DNA of 64,000 nt from Apostichopus japonicus (GCF_037975245.1 NC_092569.1:13191001-13255000); one strand, 5' to 3'. Positions 46,626-59,173 are shown, numbered from the stretch's first letter. A program made the numbers and translations. The notes: generated from the letters alone by a model not told the origin.

Positions 46626-49322
46626 TAGTTTATGGGAGGTAATATGCCATGAAGTTTCTGTTCCATAAAGGTTCCTGCACCTCATGATCTAAATCAGTCG
46701 GAGGAGTTTAGGATTTGGCGCCGCCAATATTGACATCACCACTGCAGCAGGACAACCCTAACAATAAAGCCCTGTTAATGAATGGAACAGTCCCACGAGC
46801 CACGGAGATGATACATGTGGAACGGCACACCAGTTATGAATATATACATACATGATATGATATTCCGAAAAGTAATATACGCAGAACCTAACTAAGCCTG
46901 AAAATCCCAATATATACGGGAAACAATCAATTCCATCATAATCCCCAAGAGTATCTTTCGTTATCTCTGGAATCATAAAAACAAAACGAAATACTTTGAT
47001 CAAAAACACAAACAAGCTGTCGGATTTATTTACATCTCCCCCTAATATATTGTCATTCTCCCATCTATGAAAGATGTTTTTTTCTTCTTCTTCTTCTTCT
47101 TTTATCTCCAAGGCCGTTTCCTCCTAAGGTTCGTATTCTTTATACGTATTTTATTGAACAATAACAACAGTGTGAAACTGAGTTGACATAACAACGCATA
47201 CATGTCGTTGCGCTACAGTGTTTTCACATCGTGCTGCAACTTTCAACTTTATTTTATACGGCGCTCTGGGAATCTTATCACTAGACTCGATTCGGTCAAC
47301 ATCGCTCATATAGCCTATATCAAAATTGCCTCGATCGCTGCTACAGTCTACACTACAAGGCGTCCGTAAACAAAACATACAATATATGCATAATTTATGA
47401 CAAAATATTTCAAGTTTACCGTGCTATGAAAGACCATGTATGTTGACTTAAGATTGACACCGAATACGAAACGCATCTAAATCAATTGGGATGGAGACTT
47501 CTTTATATCATCACTGCACATAGGCTACGGCTGTTAAAAAGTGACTAAAATGGACTCCTAAACACACTGATTACATAAATTAACCAAAGATCACATCGGG
47601 ACTGATTTCCACTGAGGAAACTTGAACGGTTTGTGAATCAGACACTGATGATATTAAACTTTGCGTGAACCTTGCAAGTGGGCGGAGAACAAGCTTTTAC
47701 CCTGGATTGAAAGATTTCCTGTTAAATTCGCTGAAGCAATGTGACTATTATAATAACACAGTTCAGTGCTGTTGCTACACCACTTTGTAAGATTACGTGG
47801 AATTCAACTATCTTTGGATTATATTAATACATGAATTTGCAGATGAAATGCCAATATAGTTACAATCCAAATTTAAAAAAAAAAAAAAACCAATCTGACT
47901 TTAATTCATATATGCATTCACGAACAGCCTTCATATAATTATAACTATGATATTGTAATAGAATGAAGGTACGATCCCCTACATTCTGTATATCTATAAA
48001 AATATAAACAAAGTAACGGAAACACATACACAGTTCTGAGCTAAAGGGATTTTTTTTTCGGGTATGGATCTGTTGTTCTAAGAACAACTTTTTTTTGGCG
48101 CCTCCGACTTTTTAACGCGAAGCGGACAGAGGAGTTATGTGCTTTCCTCAATGATATCCCGGAAAAGGCGATTAATTCAGTACAAGGAAAACAATGATAG
48201 GAAACCTCACTTGGCAGGATAATAAATAATAACAAATAAAAAATCGATATTGGCTCATTTAAAACTTTGTCCGGGATATAAGCGAAGGTATAGACGAGGA
48301 ACAGCGATTTAAAAAATTTCCTTTAATTACTCAGTAGATACCGGTACACCCCACCCGCCCACTCCCCCTACCCCCACACATCCTCGGTAAAAGACATGAA
48401 GACTTCGTACTTCAGTTATTTTGAATGATCAGGGAACTTCGTATACTGTATCACTTGATTGATCTGGGAGTGTCCCACTTCGAACATCAGTGTGGAACCC
48501 ACGCTGCAAACCTACGCGCACACACACACACATCCATGCAGCAACAGTTAATTTGAAAACATGTTTACGTTTGCTAACCGCCAACAAAATCAATTTTTAA
48601 CTAACATTGGCCGTGAATAGTGCCACGGTTCCACTGTAAATCTGTCCGCCAACTATACTGAGATTTCATGTATATACGTCGTCATCGAAATGGAAAACTA
48701 ATGCAGCGTACGTTATTGATTTATATGATGGCGCTATTGCATCTCTTTTAACGTTGCCGAGTAGACTGTACAGCGACACTGTGTGGTGGTTCACGAACCA
48801 CATAGATGAATACAATTCACAAACTCTTGCACAACCAGAGATGGAAAGCCGCCCTGCGCGGAAACTCCAAACATGCTCCACGGTCATTTCTTCCCACACG
48901 TACCGAGCTCATGCCTCGACACTAAGATGACAAAAATTTATAACTCACACGGTTCCCGATAAGGGGGCACAAGACAACTGCGGCTACGCACTTCACTAAG
49001 AAATCCTTAGACTTTTAAGTAGCGTCTCCATCAACCCTTAAATGCGTAGCAATCACATCTCTGCGGGTTCTCTTCGTACCCGCCATATTTAGTAATAATC
49101 AGAGCGAATCCTGCTTTTGTATGCTACTGTGTCAATTATAAAGAAAAATATCAAGATTACAACGCGCTCGTAGGCTGAATCTTCAATGCTATTTTATGGT
49201 TGGACTGAAAAAAAAGCTGTGTGCACTGACATTGACGACAGTATGTGATTGACTGCTAAACATCTCTGCAGCGTCGCCTGACCACGGGTGGCGTACGTGA
49301 CATGTGGCTGATGTTCACTAGG
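46626..49322. other. Intergenic or 5' region, no gene seen
   Basis: Nothing recognised with confidence. Bases 48040-49100 are richer in CpG than most of the window. A minus-strand ATG with ATGGCGGGTACG context at 49085 opens 23 codons and stops. A C/A-rich microsatellite lies at about 48518-48535. Confidence 0.5.
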
Positions 49323-50016
49323 CCTATAGTCAGTGGCGGCGCCAAGGGGGGACTTGGGGGGGCTTTAGCCCCCCCACTGAAGTAGTCAGCCCCCATTAGC
49401 CCCCCAACTGAAATAGGCCACAAAAAAAAATCATTGAAACAATAATTACAATATAGCCTACCCAAATTTTGTCAGCCATAACGCAGTGCTACAATGGTCA
49501 ATGGAAATTTTGATGAATTTTTCACATGATAATAGTCAGTGACTCAGTTGTGGTGCAGGAAGCCTTGTTTTGGTGACTGATAAAAACAATTCACTGACAG
49601 GTGTTCTCATACGGCAATGTCGTGTGCGTTTCACACACAGCGTGTATACAGACTAAAACAGGAGTTTTGTCAGAGCGCGCGATATAATAATTGAGCAAAG
49701 GAATTGGATCTTTCACAGCAGGTTATATTTTAGTGATACGAAAACTGTGAATTGGTATCTTCCATTCTAATTTGACTAAAGTTACAAAAAAATGCATATT
49801 TTTGGAGAAATTTTCAGGTGACAAAAGCCTCGCTAAATGCCACCATTTTGCATGTAGGCCTTTCCAGGATTGGGTAAAATTTCAAAATTTCCTTATACCC
49901 CTCCCCCAGGACGGCGATCACTCAATCTTGTAAGCCACCCAAAAAATGGGCTCAGCCCCCCCCCCCCCCCTTAGCCTCCCCAACTAAAAATTCCTGGCGC
50001 CGCCACTGCCTATAGT
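49323..50016. mobile_element. hAT-like non-autonomous element with 8-bp target duplication
   Basis: The element (49331-50008, 678 bp) has 14-bp perfect terminal inverted repeats, CAGTGGCGGCGCCA at 49331-49344 and TGGCGCCGCCACTG at 49995-50008. It is bounded by identical CCTATAGT octamers (49323-49330, 50009-50016). An 8-bp duplication and CAGTGG-type ends are diagnostic of hAT elements. The interior has C and G runs next to the ends (CCCCCCACTGAAGTAG, AGCCCCCCAACTG) and no transposase. Confidence 0.93.
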
Positions 50017-50185
50017 TGGTCTGTACTAGGTGCAAAGGCATGCTCTTTAAAATACATAACACCACTATCGACGGACCGTCGGGTTTATACAGTGACTTGT
50101 GCAAGGGGAGGAGGAGGAGGGCACATCAGGCAGGGTCCATGGCCAGTCAGCTTCAACAACCCAGGAGTGTTTTAGAATCCCTTCC

Positions 50186-50688
50186 CTTCTCCCCAGTGGT
50201 GGACTGGCCACACAGGCATTTGGGCAATGCCCGGTGGCTCGGTGGGCTGGCCGGAGCCTGGTAAAAATTACAGCCCATTTTCACAGTAGTTAATAGAATA
50301 CAGACGGACTGTGTAGAAAGATATATTTTTAACTGTGGGAATCAGCTCATGAAATCACCATGTTAGTTAGTCTGTTAGTTCTTAACAAAAGAACGTGCTA
50401 TTGGCAACCCGGCCGTGCTAATGGATTTTCCATTATTTCAAGCATGTTGTCACAAAATGCTTGAAAAACTAAATAAAATCCAGTCTAAAACATACTTTTT
50501 GTCTAGTTTTGTTTACGTGTTGCTTCTGGAAAATTATGTTTGGGTCATTTTTAAATGATTATTGTACCCCTTTGACCCCTCCCCCAGGACCGCGATAACT
50601 ATGTAAGTAGCATATCAATGAATGATGGGCCGGTCTAGGTGGAAATGCCCGGGCCCGTTTTAAGGCCCAGTCCGCCCCTGCTTCTCCC
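50186..50688. mobile_element. Second hAT-like element with 8-bp target duplication
   Basis: The element (50194-50680, 487 bp) begins CAGTGGTGGACTGGCC and ends GGCCCAGTCCGCCCCTG, an imperfect terminal inverted repeat. It is flanked by identical CTTCTCCC octamers (50186-50193, 50681-50688). Its termini differ from those of the neighbouring element, so it is a different family. No transposase is encoded. Confidence 0.92.
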
Positions 50689-53600
50689 CTATCCCTTCCC
50701 CCCTCCACGCTGGGATTGTGTGTTGACATGATCGATTATTTTTGCTTGAGACCGTGATAACAGTAAATGGTGAAATGTTTATGACGTCATAGCTCTACAC
50801 ATTTGAGTTGTGTAATGGTATATGATCAATCCCTGATTACTTACAAAAAAAATGGAATTGATAGGCACTATTTGCTAGCTCCTTTACCTCTCCCATGCCT
50901 GCCTTTAAATGTTAGCTATTGAACTCAGCACAACCCAAAATGAAAAGCAATACTGGTCTGTTTTGTCTGGATGTGTTCACAGAGATCCATTGACCTTGAA
51001 GCTGCCCATTGACTTGGATGGAAACTACATTAACTAATTCAACACTGATGATAATGGTTAATGAACCCTGGATCACATTAAAACCATGCTGAAACTTTTA
51101 GTTGCATGTATGCCTACTTTATGTGATCAACAATTCCCAGGCAATGTAACGATTAACTATTATACACAGAAGGCAATCTCTTGATGTGTGAAGTAATCCA
51201 GCCTGTAGTACATACACAATGTGATACAGTTTATATGTTGGTAGGGGTATTAACCACAGGTGCTTGGCAAAAGCCTTGATGCCTAAGCGCAGGCCTACCA
51301 TATATACATTATCAATGGAAGAATATTACCCAAACAATTATGTTGGTTTGTATATAGATCACACACCTTGTGGAAATCACAGATCCTCTAGGGGAGGGTT
51401 GATCACTACATTGATTTTACAGACCACCATGAAAGTTTGTACATCGGCTGGCCCACTCCAAAGTCTGTAAAACTTACTTAAATTTGACACTGAAAAGGTC
51501 TACAGTATATTAGATTCTCAGTTTCAACATGCGCATAGTTGTCCATTGGTTGCGGATATCCATACACTTTGTCCAGCTCTAGTCTGGACCAGCAGTCTGT
51601 AAACTTTCAGGCCAACAATCCAGGATTCTCCGTGAGAATTGATCAACAAAAATGTTCCCAACCCACTTTTGGGTCGCTCCCCATCATTTCTGGACCTTCG
51701 GTCTTGACATTCAATACACAAGGTTATTAAGATCTTTCAAATGTCCATAACTCACCTGTGAAGATTGATCTTAATCCCCTCAACACCTGCCTAAATTCCA
51801 CTTGAACTGTTGACACAGAGTCCAACCTTTTGTAACATCAAACTCTTCCATTAGTAAGTACTTTTAGGCCATGGTACATAGGGCATTTATGTGCTGTTTT
51901 CAATTTCCGTGCAACTGATCGAGGGAGGGGCTAAATTTATCACAGAATGATGAATTAGGAGTTGCTAATCACAAATTGCTTTATCCCCACGCATGGTTGT
52001 GGTTAAGCGAGAAGAAAATTCATGGAAAAGGGAGTTACATTACCATACTTAAAACCCATATACCAGTTCCACTACTACTGTTTTACTGAAGTGAGAAAGT
52101 ACACTAACACTGCAAGTTTCATGGGAGTTCACTCAATTTTTTTCTATTTCAGACCTTGAATGAAATCATAAATGAATTATGACTGCTAAAATATGTTAGC
52201 TAATTAACCAATTGGTAAATTAGATTAATTAGTTAAAAAACATTGTTAATTATCTAAATGCACTAATTATTAAAAATCCTACTAATTTATTAGCCAGTTA
52301 ATAAATTAAGGCCATTTTAATCAGTTGAAAGGATTGAGTATATATGGTAGAGAACAAAAAGGAAGGAAATTTCAAATAATCTTCAAAACTTCATCCACAT
52401 CTTTGTTTGTATTTAGAGAAGTTTGACTGAGTAGGTTGTAACATGGACTTCCTTTAAATAAAGATTTTCTCAATTGCCTTGAAAGAATGCTATACCCTCC
52501 CAAACCAAATTTGACTACAACTCAAACTATGAGCACTTTGTTCATTCAAAAGTGAAATACTTTTTCAAGCCTGATGACTCAAAAGACAGATGCTTATCCA
52601 CTCTATTCGAGGTGCAAGAAGATGAGAGATACTACCTCCCCTGGACGACATGATACCATTCCTAGTTAAGTCCAAGCATTGCTAAAATAAGACCCCCTCT
52701 CATCAATTTTCCTGAAAGAATGCTTACATCCTTCCAAATACAATATTCACTATTAAATACAAAAAAAAAACTACCACACTTCCAGGTGGGGACTGATACA
52801 GCACTCCAAGTAAAATACTCAATTTTCCTGAAATACTGTATGGCCACATCATCCCAAATACAATTTTTTCTAGTAATTTACAACAACAATAAACTTACAA
52901 TCTCTGATCATGAGCATTTCGTTCATTCGGAAAAATTAAATCCTTTCCCATCCTGATGACTGCCAAGGCTGATTGTTTACCAGACAAAGTGAAATAATAC
53001 TCAAAAGGAAATTTGCTTGTTCTCTCGTTTATTTCGTTGCTCATCTCTCTATCTCTCTCTTTTTCTCTTTCTCTTTTACTCAGTCTTTACAAGTTGTGTT
53101 TTGTCTTATACTCATTTCTCACTCAACCTTTCCTTCTGAAGAACAGTTTACAACTGACCACTGTCTCTAAAAACACACTATTCAGTAACTCAATACAATA
53201 CATGCTAATTTTACATAACAAAAACAGAATGGTTGGGCAAACAATAGATGGCATTTTGAAAGCATTTGCCTATTTTCATAACATAGCAGGTGCAAAATTG
53301 TTAGACTACTTTACTCTCTAGAACATTCTCCCCTTCCATGAGGTACTCTACCTCAAGTATAAAAAACAAAACAAAATTAATACATTTTGCTCATACATTA
53401 ACCATCAAGAATCTTTCTTCATTACTGCAAATCTATGTACAGTAAGATATTTTTGGAGCATTTATATCACATAATATTGAACTTATATATAACACTTTCT
53501 GTCTACATTCGACACGAACACATGGAAACACTTTTAAATTAAACATGTATGCTTATATGGTATGTTCTTATACCAAAATTCACTGATACAAATGCAATAG

Positions 53601-53716
53601 ATCTTGGATTGTGTACAGTCTGAAAAATATACTTTTTACTTTACTTTTTAATTTACTTTACCACAAATACTTAACTTAATCTAGGATTTCCACACGACAA
53701 ATCTTTGTAATGTTTC
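50689..53716. other. No gene seen; diverged internal repeats
   Basis: Around 52440-52950 diverged segments recur (TGAAAGAATGCT; TGAGCA-TTCGTTCATTC; CCTGATGACT). There is a TCTCTTT-rich stretch at about 53045-53085. No exon recognised. Confidence 0.55.
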
Positions 53717-54345
53717 TCAAATAAACAACTCTAATCTAGGTATGCTTATAGCTTTTACAGGAGCCACCTTCGCTTTTGAAGCTACTAGCTGCACTCTGAT
53801 TCCATTTACCCCCATGCTTGTTAAATAAACCACAGCTGCATATGCATCACTCGAAGCATCACAAAACACATGCATTCTTTGGTCTGCGTTACCCTTTGGG
53901 CACAAGCATCTTCCAATATCAATTTTGTCTAAATTAACTAAATTTTCCAACCACCTTCTGATTTCTGATTCTAGACCCCCTACATTAGGATCATCCCAAT
54001 CAAGTCCTTTTTCCCCAATTATTTTGCATTCAAATCTTAGCTACTACTATAATAGGCCCAATAATTCCAAGAGGGTCAAACACTGATGATAGCTTGCTTA
54101 AAACAATTTGCTTGGTTAAGGTTTCAACATTACTAACCATTACTGGCTTCTTAAGTTGAAATTTGTCTGACTCTGCATGCCAAGTCAATCCTAAGGTCTT
54201 TGTTGACGGCAACCTGTCTAGTTTTATCAACTGACTTAGCCCTATGTTCCTTTGGAATCCCTTCTAAAAGCGTCTTTGAGTTTGATATCCATTTCATGGG
54301 TTTCATGCCCGCTTGGCCCCATAGAGCAACCAACTGGGTATACAA
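53717..54345 (-). pseudogene. BEL/Pao retrotransposon polyprotein fragment, frameshifted
   Basis: Three minus-strand frames follow one another in the order of a BEL/Pao pol polyprotein, between reverse transcriptase and RNase H. First, at 54345-54240, comes YTQLVALWGQAGMKPMKW and SNSKTLLEGIPKEHRA. Then 54230-54030 has LPSTKTLGLTWHAESDKF and LSKLSSVFDPLGIIGPI. Then 53950-53717 has VFCDASSDAYAAVVYL and VAPVKAISIPRLEL. Between the last two, GLDWDDPN can still be read in another frame. At least two frameshifts and a stop separate the parts, and the catalytic reverse-transcriptase and integrase ends are missing. It is a dead fragment with no LTRs visible nearby. Its upper end touches the decayed gene exon at 54381-54579. 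Confidence 0.88.
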
Positions 54346-54380
54346 TTCTTATATCCTTTCCACCATTAACAATCTCACAC

Positions 54381-54579
54381 CTCAAAAGTCTCACTACCAG
54401 TCTTTTCCTTGTGAACTTATAAGGTTTCATTTTGACGGAATGACAGATGAAGCATTCATTCAGAAACATGTGGCGTTCCCTCCACTCTCTTGGACCACTT
54501 GTATTGTCGGACCAGAGGGCGCGTTTCCTTGGCAGTTCGTTTTCATCTGCGTCATCATTCAGCTTGTTTACATCCGTTT
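54381..54579 (-). pseudogene. Decayed gene, second exon (Cys motif)
   Basis: On the minus strand this follows acceptor TCATATAG and is open for 199 bp, ending LLR/gtgtga. It encodes ETDVNKLNDDADENELPRKR, then NECFICHSVKMKPYKFTRKR. F-I-C-H within C-x-x-C-H resembles the C-I-I-C metal-binding-like motif of a large, poorly characterised family common in cnidarian and echinoderm genomes and often near transposons (recollection). Its phase matches the 56011-55675 exon exactly (G + AA = Glu). This exon has no stops, unlike its partner. Just beyond its donor, homology to BEL/Pao starts. Confidence 0.6.
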
Positions 54580-55674
54580 CTATATGAGTAAAATTAAAAG
54601 AAAAAATAGCTGTTAGATAATGTTTTGCAACAAGAAAGGTAAGTTTTAAAATTTTGAGCAAGGATTATTTGCCTCCACAGTTTTTGTTACTTAAGATTCA
54701 AAGCATTTTGCTCCCAACTTTCACTCCCTAATCATTAGGATCATTCAATAATCAAAAAGGAAAATAATATTTAGAGTTTAACTTTTATGTTTAAAAATTT
54801 GAAAGAAGAATAAATTGCCAATGTTCAGCAACATGCTCTAGCAAAATCTTTGAATTTCTTAAAGGCATTTAAAGTTACCTCGCAATCTTAACACAAGTTG
54901 ACAGAAAAGGTTACATTTCCAAATTCAAAATGCATATACCCTTGTAAATACTGTTATTTTGTTTACCGTATTTGCCGTAACAAAAAAATAAATCTATATA
55001 TGTCTTCTTCCTATTGAGGGTCCATTCTCATAAGTCATAATGAACTTAGAAGTACATGCATACCATCAGTGTATCAGGACTACGTATATTGCTCATGTTT
55101 GAATGATGACAAGAAAATTACAACAAGAAAATTAAATTTTGCTGATTAAATATGCTCTATATAGGCTATATGCAGTAGGCTATATGCAGTGTTTTTGATC
55201 AAACCTGTAATTTGCTTTGTCAGCCTGGTGTAACCCACAAGTTGAGACATTTGAAAGAAATATGCTGGGCAATGGTGTTGCTTACATCACAGTCAAACTG
55301 TTTACTAATTGACCTTATACTGTGTGTGAGCATATCTTTTCTGGATTGAATTCGAAAAGCCAGATTTGAATAAGGGTAAAATTTACATAGGCCTAGTACT
55401 AGTAGATATTATGCCTTGCACCAGCAAGATATTTCTAACGCTATATTACCTTTGCAAAGTGGTTATATTGTGTACGTTAAAATTCGCCAAGTTTAGTCAA
55501 ATTGGCTGAGCTCTACGCCGAACATACATTTCTTTTTCCAAGTGGGCAATTTGGAAAAACAGTGGTAGGCCCTAGCCGCCTAGGCCTAGGCCTAACTAAA
55601 ATTAATGGGCTGGTTGGGAAAAAATGGATTTATACAGAATCTTACATATTTTTGACAAAAATACTAGTACATAC

Positions 55675-56011
55675 CTGCAGCGCGTTTTTCAGCGAGTCTT
55701 GCCTGCCTTTTGACTTTACTTATGTCGCAAAACCGTTTGTAACATTCAATGTGGTATCATCATATGTCTCGATGTAGTAAAACTTCCCCAACAAATTATG
55801 ACATTGTTAACGTTAGGCCGATCGCGGAATTTCTGGCTATTTCTGCCTCCTTGCAATCAAATTGTGTCCACTCCAAGGCAAATTTCTTAAATCTCTCTTA
55901 TGAATTACTTGTCAGTTCAATAAATTTTGATTTAGAGCAATCTTTAACGTGTATAATACAGTTTTCTCGAAGCGACTTTCGTGTAACACCTCCACTACTG
56001 AGCGCGGCCAT
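55675..56011 (-). pseudogene. Decayed gene, first exon with four in-frame stops
   Basis: From ATG at 56011-56009 a single frame gives MAALSSGGVTRKSLRENC, then FKKFALEWTQFDCKEAEIA, and finally YHIECYKRFCDISKVKRQAR, ending at donor GCAG/gtatgt. Four stop codons interrupt it (TAA, TAA and a TGA-TGA pair), yet the frame is kept throughout and the phase fits the 54579-54381 exon. The Y-H-x-x-C-Y-x-x-F-x-D end is shared by the same uncharacterised family. Stops without frameshifts suggest fairly recent loss, or alternatively sequencing error. The intron between the two exons is 1,095 bp. Confidence 0.6.
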
Positions 56012-56049
56012 TTTTGTTTTCGGAACAATTGTTCTGTCAATATTAACAA

Positions 56050-56125
56050 ACGTTGTGATTGGTTGATTCGCCGAAATTTCGTGTATGCCTCAAGAATGTC
56101 CCTCGTACGACATTTCTGATTGGTA
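56050..56125 (-). promoter_or_regulatory. CCAAT boxes upstream of the decayed gene
   Basis: Two CCAATC motifs on the minus strand (56062-56057 and 56123-56118) lie about 50 and 110 bp upstream of the ATG at 56011, in a CpG-containing segment. This is the spacing expected of a promoter. Whether it is active is unknown. Confidence 0.35.
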
Positions 56126-58372
56126 GAAAATAGCCTCGTACAATAACGCAAAAGGACCCGATTTCTGTTAGATTTTTACCGATTTTTAAGCATATATACC
56201 AGCATCGCAAGTGGGGACAACTGAATATCCATTCAGAATAATATTTTCATATTTATCATTCACATATTATCCCCTCCCTCTTTGAGTTGCACGGAATGAA
56301 ACGAAATCAAGGGATGTACCACGGCCTATTTTAAACAAGTGTCAATTACCAACTGATTCACTTCACTGTGCCCGAGACCTTATTTTCCTTTCTTGTATAA
56401 GAAACAAATACATCACAAGTTTTGATATATTTAGTCGTAATCAGCTGAATCATGATCGAAGCTCATATTCTAAATTAATGTATCTATTAATATATAATAT
56501 AATAATTGCCTACCAGTCTATGTTCAATGTTTGGTGCAGAGGGTATGGACTATACCGCAGGGAATTATTAAGAACCAAGCTATGGTTTTATTGGGAATTT
56601 CATCAATATTAATTTTTATTAAGTTGCAGTGTAGTTGGTGATGGTGCAAATTCCCACTGACGCTGTTTGAACTCATGTGGCTCAACCCACCGATGGTATG
56701 GCAGGTACAGAATAGCTGTATTGCTGAATGTACACCTGTGTGAAGTACAGATCTGCTTCTTGATTCCAACAGAGTGACTTTTTATCTCTAACCCTCTCCC
56801 CCCCCCCCCTCTCTCTCTCTCTCTTGTAGCTCTTTGTTACTCCAGAAAATGCAATCTAATATTTGCTCTGAGAAGTTACCATGATCAACATTCCAGTTTG
56901 AAATGTACGGGAAAAAAGTTTCCTTTCATGTATAAGGTTATAGTCTTCTGTGTTGTCTTGAGATGTAGTTTGAACCACTACATATTGCAGTAACCACAAA
57001 TACTTTTATTAACCATTCTCCCATTGTAGTGACCACCAAATGGGGCTTTAAATAAACAAAATCCACTGCTTTTAAACCTTAAAATACCAATTTGTGGTCA
57101 GTAAACCTTTACCTAATAGACTAAGATCCCAAATGGATTAAAGTAAGACCTATACAACCCCCCCCCCCCGGCCCCAAGTTTGTTGACAAATTGATGTTAA
57201 TGTATTGCACGAGTGTGCTAAGGTTGTGGGGAGACAGGTAAGACACACAGAATCAAACTTATTGAAGCCTTGAAATCCTTTACTAACATTACTTGAATGA
57301 AACAAGACCACACAAGCAGACGAAATGGATTGTCAGAATATTTTACTTTCCAAAAGTAATAGTGGAAAAAAAGGACCACCCTCGACTCAGAAAACTCCTT
57401 TTAGTGGTTTGGTATAGTAACCGCGGCTGCATAACCTAGAACTTCCTGAAACCAGTGTACTTTTTTTGTCGCTTCTCATCTGTTTGGTAAATATTTAATT
57501 TTTGTCTATATGAATAAATCATTATTCACACATTAAAGTAGCACTGAAAACTTGAACTTGTGAAGAATAAGAGACTTTTAGAACTTGTCACTTTTGGGAA
57601 GATACCGCTTGACCATTCTGCGTGTTGCCAGATAGAAAATTAGTAATTTTAGTATTAAAGAATTCACCAAGCACACAAAGCATTCCCACATGTACTGCCT
57701 CTGTATATGAATGTGTGCAATATGTACAATGTAAGAGAGTTGGAAACAACTTTATTAAAGGACTAAGAAGAGATAATCCCTTAAATTGTTAAGCTATATC
57801 TTTGATTTTAAAGGTAATCAGTATTGCCTCCAAATTTAGTAAAATTGTTACCCAAAAACAAGAAAATGGCCGAAATTGTTTTTAAAGTATTTTACTGGAG
57901 AGTCTGAGCACCATCCCATTTTTAACAAAGAAAACTGATTATTGTTAAATTATGCAATTGAATAATTGTCTACGTTTGAAAAGGGGGGGAAAAAAATTAT
58001 GATTTGAGGCTAGGGTTATAAAATGCCTCAAGGTTTGAGCACAATTAGTGACCATGTTTTGACTCTCTAAGCATATATTTAGAACCATTACTGATTGACC
58101 TTTACATTGTAGACTGTTTGATACTTCGTAAGTTTCACGGCCGTCTCAAATATCATCGTCGTAAAACATGATCTCCCTTGTTAAGTTTAAAGATGTGATC
58201 TGCTTATCGAACATACAGTATATATTATTTATGTCTCCCACGATCATTGTCTCAATTATAATATTTCCATCTCATCTCGTAAACAAAAAGATGTAGAGTA
58301 TTTGTATTTGTAATTAAGTTTTTGGTCCAAACATTTATCAATTCTTCATTTTTTTGTTTTTGAACATTTCAG
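56126..58372. other. No gene seen
   Basis: C-rich and (CT)n runs at 56799-56824, a C run at 57160-57169, otherwise plain AT-rich sequence. No upstream partner exon for the candidate at 58373 was recognised. Confidence 0.5.
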
Positions 58373-58587
58373 TAAAACATGTCAGCATTTCCACTCGTCA
58401 TGACGACAGACTTTTTTTTCCGTCGGTATCGGGTTACGAAGCAGAAGCTTGCATGACGCGAGAATTATACTTGAAAAGGTCATCTAATCTTGCTATTATC
58501 AAGTTTACTATGAAATGCTTTGAAAACCATCCAAATTTATTGCCAGATATGAAGGAGGATTTAATTAGAACAAAATCTCTCAAATGA
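58373..58587 (+). CDS. Candidate terminal exon of an unrecognised plus-strand gene
   Basis: A T-rich stretch (TTTTTTTGTTTTTGAACATT) and CAG at 58370-58372 form a strong acceptor. The frame then stays open for 70 codons to TGA at 58585-58587. The product includes STRHDDRLFFPSVSGYEAEA and MKCFENHPNLLPDMKEDL, mixed in composition and not repeat-like. I recognise no family. A polyadenylation signal is not evident in the next 100 bases and no upstream exon was found, so it could be chance or a pseudogene fragment. Confidence 0.3.
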
Positions 58588-59101
58588 TGAAGACCACTCT
58601 CAGGGCGGTACTAACTACATACTGTAGACCTACAGTGGAAAATTGAAAAAGACAGGTGACCATTCTCCTATTGGCTCTTGTAGCATATTTAGGGACATGA
58701 AGAATAGCAAATCTACTGGATGAATACAACCTTTGTCTATCATATCTTGAGCTGCTAAAGCAAAGATGACCTTTGACATATTGATTCTCCGTATAGCAAC
58801 TGGGGGGTGGAGGGGTTGTCTAAAATTTTGCATAACAGCATCATCACAACAGAGAAATTGCGAGCTGTCATCATCCAAGCTGTCTACACCACATGGTTAC
58901 GATTTGGATAATTTTTCAAACAATTTTGAGGTGTCAGAATAATTACGGTCATGTAGTACTAATACCATCGTCACTTTCAAATTAAATGTCAATTATGATT
59001 CTGGTCGAACCGTGTGGCTAACAACTGTTAAAGGTAACTGAACATATACATAATTGAAATTCATAATGAGTTGGAAAATCAAGAACAGTGAAAAAACTTC
59101 C
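58588..59101. other. No gene seen
   Basis: No recognisable exon. The sequence at about 59030-59101 may be the body of the tRNA-like repeat that follows. Confidence 0.5.
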
Positions 59102-59173
59102 AGCCTCCACCGGGATTCGAACCCGGGCCTCCCGCTCTATGTGCAGACACCCTAACCACTAGGCTATGGACGC
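59102..59173 (-). mobile_element. tRNA-like sequence (SINE head or tRNA pseudogene)
   Basis: On the minus strand, 72 nt fold as a cloverleaf: a 7-bp acceptor stem with one mismatch (GCGTCCA/TGGAGGC), a D arm with A box TAGCCTAGTGG, an anticodon stem with two or three G-T pairs, and a perfect CCGGG/CCCGG T stem with loop TTCGAAT containing the B box GGTTCGAATCC. The anticodon loop reads ACATAGA, so position 33 is C instead of the near-universal U. There is no T-run terminator directly after it. I therefore favour a SINE head or pseudogene. Confidence 0.65.

Noticed and set aside
46308-46685. Proline/serine-rich 125-codon minus frame and overlapping plus frames
   Set aside because: Explained by the polypurine tract's composition; several frames on both strands are open together.
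49030-49100. Minus-strand ATGGCGGGTACG start as the gene's coding first exon
   Set aside because: It stops after 23 codons and shows no consensus donor. The supported start at 41824 already has an in-frame stop just upstream.
59102-59173. A functional tRNA gene
   Set aside because: C instead of U at position 33, a mismatch in the acceptor stem, weak G-T pairs in the anticodon stem, and no T-run terminator directly after it.
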